A stretch of DNA of 64,000 bases from positions 17,808,757-17,872,756 of the forward strand of contig NC_089277.1 in the NCBI RefSeq assembly GCF_963678975.1, written 5' to 3'. The stretch is from Dysidea avara. Lineage: Eukaryota > Porifera > Demospongiae > Dictyoceratida > Dysideidae. Both the position numbers and the translations under genes were made by a program. Shown here piece after piece: positions 7,891 through 18,324 of the stretch. Below the pieces are notes generated by a model. The model searched no databases. It was not told the DNA's origin and saw only the letters and a list, made by a program, of their open reading frames with translations. Positions within the stretch are counted from its first letter, which is position 1, and the number at the start of each line of letters is the position of its first letter.

Positions 7891-10789
7891 TCTTGTTGAG
7901 GTCTACAATAATCCTCATTTCATGCAAGGTATATTCTTGAGGAAAACATTTCATATAACCTCTATGTTGGTCGTCTATATTTATAAAATCTTTTACATCA
8001 TAACATTGACTTTGTGTCCTATTGCTCCAATCAGGGTGGTGTAAGTAGTCATTCAAAGCTACCATGGCTAATGCAAAATCAAGACGATTATATTGATATT
8101 TAGGTTTATCCGGTGGAGGAATCCAGTGCAAGCTGTCAATTTCCCACCTAGTTGTATTAGTTTTATCGCTCCACATATTCATACAACCATCGTTAGTTTC
8201 ACAATTCTGAAAAAAATTATACCAATTATTAGGTAGTTCTCCCTTACAAGGATATGGTCCTCGAGTATTCAGGAAGTGTGATTTAAATATAAACATAGAC
8301 TTTGCATTTTTGATATACCCATCACAGGTTATGCTATAAATGTCATCACTGGAGTCATACCAGACTGAAACAGTAGGAAAACGCATAAAATCAAAGAACC
8401 TTGTACATGCTAGAATCTGAAATTTATAAAAAATTTCACCAGGTTCCACAAACCTCACAAAATGATGCTCACAGAGAAGAGCATAACACACACAGCATAA
8501 TTTGTATTTGTGTAAATGATCGCTTCCCAATTTGTCATCACTCGGTTTATCACACTCACCCATCATTTCCATCAGGTGGAAAGTGGCCCATTCTCTGATG
8601 ACAGTTAAAGTGTTCTTACCCCAGTAGCCACGTAACATTGCAAGAAGAAATTGCAAATGATCTACGTCGTTCCATGATGATGGATCACCAGTTTTGATGA
8701 GATCCAGTTGCTCATCGTACAACTTTAACAACCTAAGCTCCAAGATGAATGGAACAAGTTCGTGCAATCTATGTTTTCTGATTTCTGATATACAATTTCT
8801 ATCCAATTCTTCAATTGTTGTTTGTGATAGCAATTTTTTTATAACAGATTTCATTGAAATGTCAATTGGATGCATATCAGAATTCACTACTACATGGTGA
8901 TACATTGATAATTGTAACAAAGACAGTGGTATTCTTCCACCTCTATCTATTGTAGTTTCAATGAAGATTTCAATGAGGTTTTGGTTGCAGTCATTTACAA
9001 ACACTGTTGGATCATGTGCACTCTCTAGACTAAGCTTTGCACATGCAAAGGCTTGTATAGCAGTATGTCTTTTGTATTTTTCAACTTCTTGAGTTGCTTG
9101 ATTTGCAGACTTGGATTTAATATGCTGTAAGTACATGTAGTTCCGCAGTCCAATTACTAAACTTGTTTTACAAAGTTCTTCAACATAAACTCTTCGTTGA
9201 TAAAACCCAATGAGACACTGTGGTAACAAGTGTGACATCTTGTAAATAGGACCATACCTGTTGTTGCCTCCACAACAACTTAGAAAGGCAATGACAGTAG
9301 GCTTTAGTTTAGTAGTAAGAGCTACCAGTAGTTCTTCTGTGTCAAATGGACCACAACTGAACACACTGGAGTGTCCAAGAATCACTACTACATCAGCAGA
9401 ACTTGCCGCAGCACTGGTATCTGGTATCTGTACTTTCTGCACAGTTGTGAAGTCACTTGAAAGTTCTGATTCTTCCTTGAGAGTAACTCTAGACAGTTCA
9501 GCTTGAAGTTCTTCCGCATACTCTTCAAGAAGCTGAGGTGGCTTGGCAGAAAGTTCTTTATAATAATGCTCAGGAAGTTGTTGTAACTTGGTAGAAAGTT
9601 TCTCCTGACATTCTTTAGTAAGTTGATCCAGCTTGGTATAAAGTTCTTTTTGACACTTCTCAGAAAGTTGTTGTAGTTTGACAGAAAGTTTCAGAACAGA
9701 AAGTTGATGTGGCTTAGCAGATATTTCCTTTTCCAAAAGTTGTTTAAGTTCCATCTGATATTCCTCAAAAAGTTGACAAAGCTTGACACAAAATTCTTTC
9801 TGACACTCTTCAGAAAATTGACCTAGCTTGGCAGAGATTTCCTTTTGATACCCATCAGAAAATTGATGTAGCGCAGAAAGTTTCTTTTCAGATAGTTGTA
9901 GCTTAGAAAGTTTCTGCTGATTCTCTTCAGAGAGTTGGCGTAGCTTTACAGAAAATTTTGTCTGATATTCTTCTGAAATTTGAGACAGTTTTGCAGGTAG
10001 TTCCTCCTCAAACTCTTCAGAGTGACTGAATTCAGAAAATGATTGTGGCATTAATTTCACAAGATCACTAAATGGTCTAATGTCCACCATGTCAGTCATG
10101 TTAGAAACTGGATGATGCACCTTTGAACACTGAGCATAGTGTTGATAAGCTGCTGAAATTGAAATGTTCCTTACAACAGTTTGGTCTAGAGTGTGTGGAC
10201 ACATCTGTATCATGTAGTCACTTTCCAGAAACTTTTTAATGTTCTCTGCTTCTTTTATCAAAGAATCATCCAACATGTACACAGTGACTATATCACCCTG
10301 GGGATCCTCTTTTGCAAGTTGCTCAAACTCTTCACAATTCCTACGTAGGTTGAAGTACTGGTGGGTAACGATACAAGCTTTAACAGGGTCTTTTCTGTCA
10401 ATTTTGCGCACTGCCCGGCCCAAAAAGTGAACAAATTTTACCTGTGATACTGGATTGACTTTACGTATTACTCCCAATACACTGACAAAATTGTGATCAA
10501 AACCCTCCAAAAGCCTACGAACAACAACAAGTGTTCGAATCTTTTTATCTATAAAGTCTTGATAGACTCTTTTAGGAGCATCAAAGACAAACACTTTACA
10601 CTTGCCATCAGGATAGTCTTTTTCATCTTTATGGTACTTATTATATATACCACAAAATCTATCTGCCTCTATTATATTTGGTGCAAGGACCATTCCTTGA
10701 TGCTTCACCTCCTTTTTAGTTTGATGCCTTGCATGTCTCTCCTCATTATCATGTTCATCAAGGTATCTTTCCATTTTATCAGCAATGAG
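7826..10789 (-). CDS. SF2 helicase / caspase-like fusion gene, exon 2
   Basis: The exon starts at 10789 right after a CATAG acceptor; the upstream exon ends in phase 0 at 12768, so the frames join directly. The first 130 residues are the second RecA-like helicase domain: RTLVVVRRLLEGFD (motif V) and VHFLGRAVRK (motif VI, arginine finger). A coiled-coil stretch of about 165 residues follows, built of 15-20-residue repeats of the KLxQLSEEYQKELS type (about 9490-10030). Then comes a segment with a strand ending in LGHSS (about 9370) and a second strand ending in FLSCCGG (about 9275), the His/Cys spacing and context of a CHAT or caspase-like peptidase; this assignment is inference. The C-terminal 400 residues are unrecognised. 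The stop at 7826 probably follows a frameshift near 7880, after which a long open frame continues to 7423. Confidence 0.75.
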   Translation of the reverse strand, partial: LIADKMERYLDEHDNEERHARHQTKKEVKHQGMVLAPNIIEADRFCGIYNKYHKDEKDYPDGKCKVFVFDAPKRVYQDFIDKKIRTLVVVRRLLEGFDHNFVSVLGVIRKVNPVSQVKFVHFLGRAVRKIDRKDPVKACIVTHQYFNLRRNCEEFEQLAKEDPQGDIVTVYMLDDSLIKEAENIKKFLESDYMIQMCPHTLDQTVVRNISISAAYQHYAQCSKVHHPVSNMTDMVDIRPFSDLVKLMPQSFSEFSHSEEFEEELPAKLSQISEEYQTKFSVKLRQLSEENQQKLSKLQLSEKKLSALHQFSDGYQKEISAKLGQFSEECQKEFCVKLCQLFEEYQMELKQLLEKEISAKPHQLSVLKLSVKLQQLSEKCQKELYTKLDQLTKECQEKLSTKLQQLPEHYYKELSAKPPQLLEEYAEELQAELSRVTLKEESELSSDFTTVQKVQIPDTSAAASSADVVVILGHSSVFSCGPFDTEELLVALTTKLKPTVIAFLSCCGGNNRYGPIYKMSHLLPQCLIGFYQRRVYVEELCKTSLVIGLRNYMYLQHIKSKSANQATQEVEKYKRHTAIQAFACAKLSLESAHDPTVFVNDCNQNLIEIFIETTIDRGGRIPLSLLQLSMYHHVVVNSDMHPIDISMKSVIKKLLSQTTIEELDRNCISEIRKHRLHELVPFILELRLLKLYDEQLDLIKTGDPSSWNDVDHLQFLLAMLRGYWGKNTLTVIREWATFHLMEMMGECDKPSDDKLGSDHLHKYKLCCVCYALLCEHHFVRFVEPGEIFYKFQILACTRFFDFMRFPTVSVWYDSSDDIYSITCDGYIKNAKSMFIFKSHFLNTRGPYPCKGELPNNWYNFFQNCETNDGCMNMWSDKTNTTRWEIDSLHWIPPPDKPKYQYNRLDFALAMVALNDYLHHPDWSNRTQSQCYDVKDFINIDDQHRGYMKCFPQEYTLHEMRIIVDLNKSVDSTKNTRLVYRLQLHHDTV

Positions 10790-10834
10790 CTATGTATACA
10801 AATAAGTCTACATTCACGTGTGTGCACATAACAA

Positions 10835-10935
10835 AGGGTGCAGCCTTTAAAAGCCTGGGTGAAAAAGTTGTAAAATCAAAGATGGTGGTTAAGAAATGGC
10901 AGCAATAATGTTAATGCCAATCAATTTTACAAAGG
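10835..10935. repeat. Decayed half copy of the foldback family
   Basis: Aligns with the left arm of the foldback at 22923-23241 (GTGCAGCC...GGTGAAAAA...AAATC.AAG.TGG.GG..AAGAAATGGC...GTTAATG), with many substitutions and no matching second arm. An old, broken relative. Confidence 0.6.
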
Positions 10936-11069
10936 AAGTTGTCTATACCTGCAGATATACTAGTGAACATTTAATCCCTACTTCAGTTTACAGCATACCC
11001 ATGATTGGATTAAGGATTAAATTTCTGCTAGTATATATCTACAGTTTTACCTTGTTTCCCCACTTTTTT

Positions 11070-11790
11070 TATAATCCTTAATCAAACTTAAAATCCTTTG
11101 TTTACTTAATGTGTAATATTATTATGACTAGTGAACCCACATATACCACATCAAAAGAAAGGATGGCGCTAGAGATAATGTTTTCATCTGAATGCATGCC
11201 CCAGCTATCAATTACTGACTAGAAAGTAAAGTGGCTATTACACTTCACTTTCAACCATTACACAGTGCTATACAAACGAAGAACAGTAGGAGAAGTTCCT
11301 CTGCCAGTCACCATGAAAAATATGGACGATTCCCATTTACAAATGTAGGAAAGCCATTGCACCACTGGAAATCGACACCTTGGGCTGTCAGCCAAAGAAA
11401 TGTGACACAAAGGAGGACAAAGGTAAGTCTATGATACATGCCATACTGTGGTATGACAAAAGCACGTCTTGGGATGAAGCAACATCGAACAGCGACCGTA
11501 TAGCCTAGCCGTTATCAAGTTATGCTTGCTTGAAGGCATCAGACAGTTAGTTAGTAAAATTCCATTGAATAAATTAATTTTGTTACAATCTATTGGAAGC
11601 ATTTATAGGGTCGTACTGAAGCATAGGGGAATCCAGGCTTTTGGAAAGGAGGTGTGTGGTCGGTAATGTGCAACGGTGGTTGATAGATAATACATACTTT
11701 ACATGGTCTCAGTCTAGCATGCAGAGCGTTAAAACAAATTGTCTACAAAAATGGGCCCACACTTAGGTTATAGCTGAGAGACAGCCAGAT
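11070..11790. repeat. Diverged dispersed repeat (family also at 29850-30520 and 39795-40000)
   Basis: The three stretches share ordered blocks such as CAACTATCAATTACT, GAGTAAAG.GG..ATTA, ACAAATGTAGGAAA and GACAAAGGTAA. Identity is low enough that these are old copies. No coding sequence and no clear termini. Confidence 0.6.
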
Positions 11791-12125
11791 CAGATGGAAG
11801 TTTTTAGGACCTTCCTTTACTAAGTTAGAAGTTAAGGTACCAGGTATGGTTGATAATTGGTTGCTTATGCTATACATGCAGTACTACCATAGCTAGATGA
11901 TAGACCACAACTAATTTATAGCTGGTGACAACTGGGAATTCATAGCCATAGGACCTTCAGTCCTTCAACAAGTTGGGAATAGAGGATATGCGTGATATAT
12001 TATTCGAAAGAAAAATGATCAATTACAGTAGTGCGGCGGCACTTTCCAAAAAAAGTTGACGGTGAACGACTATCGAAATTTTGTGAAAATCCCATACAAA
12101 AGTATGGGTAGCTAATGCGGCTCAG

Positions 12126-12341
12126 ACTATAACTCACCACTAATGCTACAGGCAGGCTTTCTCTCACCAGGTACACTACCTCCTAGATACAAGAAATCAC
12201 CTCTCTGTAAGAAACGCTGATAACTTCGCTAGGACTATAACTCACCACTAACGCTACGGGCAGCCTTTCGCTTGCCAGTTATACTATCTCCTGGGTAGAA
12301 GAAGTCACCGCTCTGTAAGAATCGCTGATACTGCCACGCTA
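12126..12341. repeat. Two-unit tandem duplication, unit about 108 bp
   Basis: Each unit runs ACTATAACTCACCACTA...CTCTGTAAGAA.CGCTGATA. The two copies differ at roughly one base in six. Lies in the helicase gene intron. Confidence 0.75.
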
Positions 12342-12767
12342 TGAATCAATTCGCACTTCATTCACCGTAAAAGATCACGTGCTTATTAGAATGTTTTCGG
12401 TATGCATATATCCTCTATTAAGAGGACAAAATTTGGTTAATAATTACTATAGGCAGAAACTTTTGAGGTATGAAATTTTCATCAAAAAGTATTTTGACAT
12501 CTTTTTATTCATGAAAATCCAGAAAACAAGACGTTCGCATGCTGCCTCCAAAACTGATAAAATGAAACCACAAGCCTACTTTTTCATGAAGGTGCTACTG
12601 CTAGCAAAATACACAACAAATCATCCCCTGCATGGCCACCATAGCTAGCTACAGTAATCAATCAACAAACCAATTAATTATTCATTCATTCAATTCAATG
12701 CAATCAATTCCCCCGAATAGTGTGACAGGCACATAATTATGTGGCATAAGCCATTTGATGTACTTAC

Positions 12768-13622
12768 CTTATAAATATCTGACAAATTTTTCTTATCATA
12801 AGTATGAGGGACTTCATCAAATTGAATGTCTCTAATTATTCCACCTTCAACAGCTTTTTGACGTTCAAGAGAATAACACGGCTTCATATTTGCAAAAATT
12901 GGTTCCTTCTTATTGTCATGTGGTGTGGATGTTAAGAAAAGACACCGCCGGCGCTTGCGACTGAGGTGATGTTCTTGAAAATGATTAACAAAGCTTCTCC
13001 ATCTTCCCTTTGGGTAACGATGAGCCTCATCTACTATCACTAAATCGTACTTGTCTGCATCAATTTCATTAACTGTAACATTTGAACTCCCACCAACTTT
13101 GTGAATATTGGCGATTACGACATGTGCCGATTTTAAAGTTCCGGCGTCACGTAGTTGAGTGGATCTTGAAATCATTGTTATTGATGGTAGAAAATCGTCT
13201 TCGTCTTCTTTTTTTATGATTCCACGATCCAGCAAGAAGGTTTTGTAATGATCGTGAACTTGTTGTGAGACAATGGCGTCGGGTGTTATTACCAAAACGC
13301 GAGAAGCACACAGAACGTAACTGGCCAGCACCGCCACACCAGTTTTACCACATCCAGAAGGTAATACTACTAGTGCTGTATTGGAGGCGATGGATTTAAA
13401 ATATTTCTGTAATGCTAACGCAGCTTCGACTTGGTGAGGCCAAACTGGTTCAGCCTCGGGCTCAGCATCGGCATGTGATGGGGCGGCATGCTTCACAGTG
13501 TCACGTTGAAGGGAGTCCAAAATTATCTGGCTTTTACTTTGGAATGGCGTTTTTGCTTCTTCGCTGGACTGCTTTTTACCAGCCTGCATGGACATTGCTA
13601 TGATCAATGGTCCAGGCAGCAC
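12768..13622 (-). CDS. SF2 helicase / caspase-like fusion gene, exon 1
   Basis: Encodes about 285 residues of the first RecA-like domain of an SF2 helicase of the type III restriction/DEAD-like branch. Visible motifs: WPHQ (residues 61-64) upstream of the nucleotide-binding site, Walker A PSGCGKTG (88-95), DEAH (198-201) and TSTP (231-234). The first 55 residues are polar and lack motifs. The exon ends IYK at a perfect donor (AAG|GTAAGT on the minus strand, 12768/12767). ATP binding and hydrolysis residues are all present, so the ATPase could be active. The start chosen is the first Met of the frame; Mets at residues 10 and 12 are alternatives. Confidence 0.8.
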
Positions 13623-13924
13623 AAATGACGGTAGCTTGCTACTTCCGACTGTTGCGAAGGTTCTTATAGCTATAGTAGCTACGTAGCTGCGGCTAGAATA
13701 TCTTGGCTGACCCAGAACTTCAAAGACTAAAGAAGGTCTTCATTTAGAGACCTTCGTGAAATTAACTTACTACGTAGCTAGCAGCACCGTTTATACGTGC
13801 ATTGCACGCTGCACACTGACAACTGCATGCACGTACTGGCGCGGCCGCCCCTTCAATTCCAATAATATAATTTAAAAAACTTAACAACCAATAAAAAATC
13901 AGTGGCGTATCTACAGCAGGGCTT
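13623..13924. other. Region upstream of the helicase gene
   Basis: Presumed promoter side of the minus-strand gene. No clear TATA element. A short hairpin (GAAGGTCT / AGACCTTC) is at about 13733-13763 and a NotI-type GCGGCCGC at about 13841. Nothing else recognised. Confidence 0.4.
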
Positions 13925-14345
13925 TTTATTATTATTATTTAAATTTTATCACAGCAAGATATACGTACAAATACGTACATTGCTGATATACAAAAGAACC
14001 TGACTCTAACCAAGAGTGTAGGTTAATGTAAAAAGTTGCCAGCTAGCTATGAGACACACAAAGTACAATAAACAAAACATCAGTCAAATTGTTAAATAAC
14101 GCCGTAACAGTGATGTGGTAGAATATAACACAGTCTATTGAAATGTCCGAATTAAAGATGTTGGCAAGTTGACCTTCTCTAAATGAAATGATAAATCCTT
14201 TGGTATGGATCCTAACGCCCCAATAATTATAGGAATGGTGGATACTTTTCTACATTTCCACACTCTGACAACTTCAATTTTTAAATCCACATATTTTATT
14301 TGCTTTTCAACAACCTTTTGAGAAAGTCTGGAATCCCCAGGAATA
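13925..14345 (-). mobile_element. 3' end of a LINE of the restriction-like-endonuclease group
   Basis: On the minus strand a short coding tail is followed by about 200 bp of 3' UTR and a short (AAT)n tail near 13925. 5'-truncated at a (TTA)n tract near 14350. Related to the longer copy at 15614-17250. Confidence 0.7.
14135..14344 (-). pseudogene. C-terminal tail of an R2/NeSL-like LINE protein
   Basis: About 69 residues beginning IPGDSRLSQKVVEKQIKY and ending at a TAG at 14135. The pattern D.RL..K..EK..KY.DL..EV.R.W......PIIIGALG.I matches the last segment after the endonuclease in LINEs with a C-terminal restriction-like endonuclease, and matches the end of the copy at 15889-16046. Only the end of the protein is present. 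Confidence 0.7.
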
Positions 14346-15260
14346 GCAAATTATTATTATTATTATTATTACTAGGACCGCGTCACATACAACCAAGTAG
14401 ATACACCAACGTTGCAACCTACCCATTGGGCAAGTATAAACAGTGCCATAGGAAACACTCAGAGCAGTGTGTGTGTACCTGTGGAAATGATACATATGCA
14501 TACGTACACAGGCAAGGGAGTTTAACTGGCATCAGAAAACCACAATACTAAAACACAACCTACACAAAAAACCAAGTTAAGTTAGCTATATTGAAAGTAA
14601 CTATATATTGTAGGTGTGACGTGTCTCTGAAGATGACTCAGCAGTGAAGTGAGGCTATGCAGAATAAGGGATATGGTGAAGGCACAATTAGCAATTGATC
14701 CCAATCAAGCCAATATGGCACAACAGACTCTGTTGTAACTAGAGGCCACTGGTGATGTACCTGTATATCAGCGGTGTGGCATTGGCACAGTGATCACAGT
14801 CTATAATATTATGCATACAGCCATGCACAACATACAGGAGATAGTTACACATTGTTGTATATGCAGCACTGCATCGGCTTCTTGTTTAGCTATTACAGAC
14901 TCACAGTAGACTAGTAGTTAAGCCGAGTGGAAAATAATTCCAGCCGCCAGCAAGCCAGATGAAGGTGCTGGTATAAGTATTAGTATTAGTATTAGTATTA
15001 GTGATTTAGGATACATAGGCAATGCCTGTATATGATCCTATTCTATAGCTAGCAAAATAAAATCAAACATAATTTAAATTAGCTACCAGTCATGATCGAT
15101 AGTAAACATTTGTGAGGAGAAGTGTTGATCCAGTAGGTTTTTAAAATATAATGAAAATAATTCCAGCCGCTAGCAAGCCAGATGAAGGATGAGGATGTAG
15201 ACCTATACTGAATACAACTACCGGTACAAGTATTACATTACTCATTACCTTGCTGTTCCA
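14346..15260. other. Non-coding stretch with short repeats
   Basis: Contains (TTA)n at about 14350-14372, (AGTATT)n at about 14975-15002, and a direct repeat of AATAATTCCAGCCGCYAGCA near 14932 and 15155. No gene recognised. Confidence 0.5.
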
Positions 15261-15261
15261 G

Positions 15262-15470
15262 CTGGTTGTTTATGAACGCATCAGCTGGTATCCCAACTGG
15301 TCATCAGCCGGTCATTCACTGCATGACGCCTGGAGCGCATATCCTGCACACAAAATACACAGTTACAAACATTTAAATATACTTGTAATGTTGTTGCTTA
15401 CCAGTAAAGTGGCGCCTGGCCTCTCCGCGGACGTTTACTAATCTTCTCGTTCGAGCAATCTGTAATTAAA
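15262..15470 (-). ncRNA. Possible small two-exon transcript
   Basis: On the minus strand, an exon ending near 15396 at a good donor (CTG|GTAAGC) is followed by a 58-bp segment ending TGTGTGCAG, then a second exon to about 15262 with another good donor (AAG|GTAATG). The 58-bp segment has the size and borders of a typical short intron. A TATATAA box lies upstream at 15491-15498. No reading frame longer than about 30 codons spans the exons, so it would be a leader or a non-coding RNA. Prediction rests on signals only. Confidence 0.25.
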
Positions 15471-15490
15471 CAAGGGCGTGGTGCCGGGCG

Positions 15491-15498
15491 TTATATAG
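15491..15498 (-). promoter_or_regulatory. Possible TATA box
   Basis: CTATATAA on the minus strand, about 25-30 bp upstream of the proposed small transcript, with a CACGTG 10-15 bp further upstream. Isolated motif evidence. Confidence 0.25.
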
Positions 15499-15888
15499 AA
15501 TTACACGTGGTCATCAGCACGAATAGGCATACTTATTATACGGTTGTGCCTTCATTCACAGGCGAATCTATCCCCGCTTAGTTCATGTCTCTAAGCCTCG
15601 TAGTTTTCTCAAACATTATTTATTTATTCATTTATTATTTATTTATTTATCCATTCATTATTAATGACGTAATTTTAACCGCATTTCGTATTATTCTTAC
15701 TACTTGGTTGTATAATTATTATTAATAACACCTTATATACTTTAAAGCATACATACAGGAGATTCAAATCAATGTCACTCGAGTTCAACTTGAACTTCAG
15801 AGTGAGAGATGTTTCCTCAGCATTATATCAGTCTTAAGCAGCACTGTCTTCTGTAATTGGTGAACACTAATTAGTTTACTGGAGCAGT

Positions 15889-16046
15889 TCAAAATTTTTG
15901 GCTGTCTTCAGTTTCATGTAGTGCACCCAGAGCACCAAAAACTAATGGTACTACCTCAACATTGGAGTTCCACAATACCTGCAGCTCAATTGCCAAGTCT
16001 AAATACTTTTCAATTTTCTCCTTATGCTTATCAATCACATGGTGAT
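15889..16046 (-). pseudogene. C-terminal tail of the same LINE protein
   Basis: Frame-shifted continuation: VIDKHKEKIEKYLDLAIELQ, then VVPLVFGALGAL, stop TGA at 15889. The K..KIEKY.DL..E.Q.LW pattern is the conserved end of this LINE group. Confidence 0.65.
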
Positions 16047-16942
16047 GCAATATCAATAATTTTGGTACACCTGGCCATCTTATCTACCAAAACTAAATCA
16101 GGTCGTCTAGCAGCAATACCACGATCAGTATAAATGTTAAAATCATAAAGCAGTTTATAACTAGTATTGTCCAAGACAGCTTCTGGGTGGTGGCACCACC
16201 ACTGACCTGAGCATTCAAAGCCACACACACCATACAAGTACCAATGCACAGCAGAAGCCACCGCATTGTGTCTCTCTAGGTAAACAGTCTGTGCTACTGA
16301 TAGGCAACCAGCTACTATATGTTCAATTGTTTCAGGATACTGGTGACATCTTCTACAGAGATCAGTACTACTTGTACCAAGGATGTGGTACCCAAGCCAG
16401 TGAGTGTTCAATGCCTCGTCCTGGGCTGCAATGATCATTGACTCTGTAACTGGTTTGAGGTGTGCACGCTGAAGCCAGCTGGAAGAGTCTGCCTGCAACT
16501 GGTTCATCAGGTTTGGCCATTGGCCATGGATGGATTTGCCATACCACTGGTCCCTGTGGGTTGCGATCACAGTTGATCTTGATGTGTTGGTAGAGGACCT
16601 ATCATGAATTAAAGAGAATTCCTTTATTATAGCCATAATTGGCTCTTGGCACTTACTTACATACAAACCCAGTGAATGCTTCTCTAGACATACTACATCA
16701 ACAACAGAGAGTAAACCTCTACCACCATCCCCACGGGGCACATACAGCCGGTCTACATCTGCACGTGGATGCAGAGCCTTGTACAAAGTCATTTGCTTTT
16801 GGGTCACTCTATCCAGCTCAGCACATTCACTTACTGTCCAATTTATGATACCGGCTGTGTACCGAATCACAGGCACAGCAAAGCTGTTTATAGCTCTGAT
16901 TTGGTTGGAACCACTAAGCTTAGATTTCAATAGTAAACGCAA
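16031..16942 (-). pseudogene. LINE CCHC motif and restriction-like endonuclease
   Basis: About 300 residues. The N-terminal part (IRAINSFAVPVIRYTAGIINW) is the thumb-region signature. A zinc motif C-x2-C-x8-H-x4-C (CRRC...HIVAGC) is followed about 75 residues later by the endonuclease core RPDLVLVD...KIIDIASP, which holds the PD..(D/E) type metal-binding residues. The enzyme would cut target DNA at a specific site to prime reverse transcription. A frameshift just after SPCD moves the tail into another frame. Confidence 0.75.
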
Positions 16943-17190
16943 CCTCTGTTGTAAACTTCCTTGACTTTACTTTTCACTTCATCATGCTGAAATCCATCTG
17001 ATTCCAGCACACCAAGGTATTTGTAAGACATGCCAATTGGCAATGCTTTGATAGTTCCAGTGGGTAACACAATTCCTTCACTCTCCACCATCACTCCTCT
17101 CTTGATTATCAAGGAAGAACATTTATCAAACCCAAATTCCATTTGAATGTCAGACGAAAATACTCCTACTGTATTTACCAAAGCTAACAT
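16927..17190 (-). pseudogene. LINE reverse transcriptase, C-terminal palm/thumb part
   Basis: About 88 residues (longer by some 16 if read from upstream of the Met). IQMEFGFDKCSSLIIKRG corresponds to RT motif D/E and YKYLGVLESDG is the conserved YKYLG box found after the palm in this group of LINEs. The frame breaks near 16945 and resumes in the next segment. Confidence 0.7.
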
Positions 17191-17250
17191 CTCCTCGGTT
17201 GATTCACTGTACGAAAAGTAAGATGTCCTGCTTGTGTCAACATGTAGGAA

Positions 17251-17802
17251 ATTTTTTTAATGATTTCCTTTAGAATTTCCTATTTGAGTTATCATGCAGG
17301 AAATGTCTCTAAAAAAGAAGCTATGGCATACAGTGATGATACTCAACTGTTTAGGCTTTCAACATGACAATTAAACAGTCAACACATGGAGCTAGATATA
17401 GTTGCATACTGTATGCCGGGGTAAATATTGCATGAATTTATGGCCATAATTGTGTGTTACACTTTGTGTCTTTGTACAATATAGATGTTAGAATTTGTCA
17501 TGAATAGTGACAGACAGCTGGGGAGTATGGCATTGTGACAAAGTGTTTATTTTAGTAAATATCTGGTGATGGCTTTACTTACTGTTTCAGCAGTTCACCA
17601 TCTTCGTGCTATATACTTTAATGTATACTACAATGATATACCTGGATTTGTGGAAAGGATTACTACAATAAAATAACCTGTACTTGGTTGCCAGGAGACA
17701 AGAAAGCAATAGTGCATTTCATGAATATAATAATAAAGTGCATGGCTATGAATATTATACATGTACACCATAAAAATTTCCCCTACATAAGGAATGGGAA
17801 TA
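17251..17802. other. Unassigned AT-rich sequence
   Basis: No convincing gene, repeat border or RNA gene was recognised between the LINE and the composite repeat. Confidence 0.4.
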
Positions 17803-17940
17803 TCAAGACACACGGTAGTGTGTCGTGCGGCCCAAGAAGCCGGCGCGTACGCGTAACACCCGTGAGTATATCAAGACACATGGTAGTGTGTCGTACGGCC
17901 CAAGAAGCCGGCGCGTAACACCCGTGAGTATATTGACAGG
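17803..17940. repeat. Start of composite repeat A: two tandem units of about 70 bp
   Basis: Each unit contains GACACAC/GTGTGTC as a small hairpin and then GCGGCCCAAGAAGCCGGCGC. Copy B of the composite (61164 onward) has a single unit, so the unit was duplicated in copy A or lost in copy B. Confidence 0.75.
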
Positions 17941-18083
17941 AAGAAAGAAAACGCAATTTTCGCATCTCCGTAGCTCTGTGCTTCCTTGATGAAACAAGAC
18001 GATTTTTGCTGTGGACATTTTATTTTTTATTTATTTATTTATTGATTAGCAAACACCCAACAGGGTTTTTACGCTAATGTACA

Positions 18084-18324
18084 AGGTACGTACACATAAG
18101 TGCCTAGTTTAAGTTACAATAACATAAGTGCCTATAATTTAAGTTACAATAATGATTAGTACTAAGTTACAATAAGTGCTAAGTTACAATAGGTGCTAGG
18201 TTACAACTAGTGCTAAATTACAGTAAGTGGTAAGTTACCTGACAATAAGTGCTAGAATTACAATGAGTACTAAATTACAGTGAGTGCTAAGTTACAATAA
18301 ATACAATAAGTGCTAAGCTACAGT
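18084..18324. repeat. Minisatellite, unit near TAAGTTACAATAAGTGC
   Basis: About a dozen imperfect units of 17-20 bp in the 3' UTR of the LINE fragment. Confidence 0.7.

Larger units (their letters stand above)
10790..12767 (-). other. 1,978-bp intron of the helicase fusion gene
   Basis: Donor GTAAGT at 12767, acceptor CATAG ending at 10790; joining the exons keeps phase 0 and places helicase motif V right after motif III territory, as expected. The intron holds a decayed half foldback (10835-10935), a dispersed repeat (11070-11790) and a two-unit tandem duplication (12126-12341). No exon was seen inside it. Confidence 0.75.
15614..17250 (-). mobile_element. 5'-truncated LINE with restriction-like endonuclease (R2/NeSL-like)
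   Basis: Three consecutive frames on the minus strand cover the end of the reverse transcriptase, a CCHC zinc motif, the restriction-like endonuclease and the C-terminal tail; an (AAATAAAT)n tail lies near 15614-15660. Two frameshifts (about 16945 and 16040) show it is dead. The RT catalytic core is missing, as expected for 5' truncation. Confidence 0.78.
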
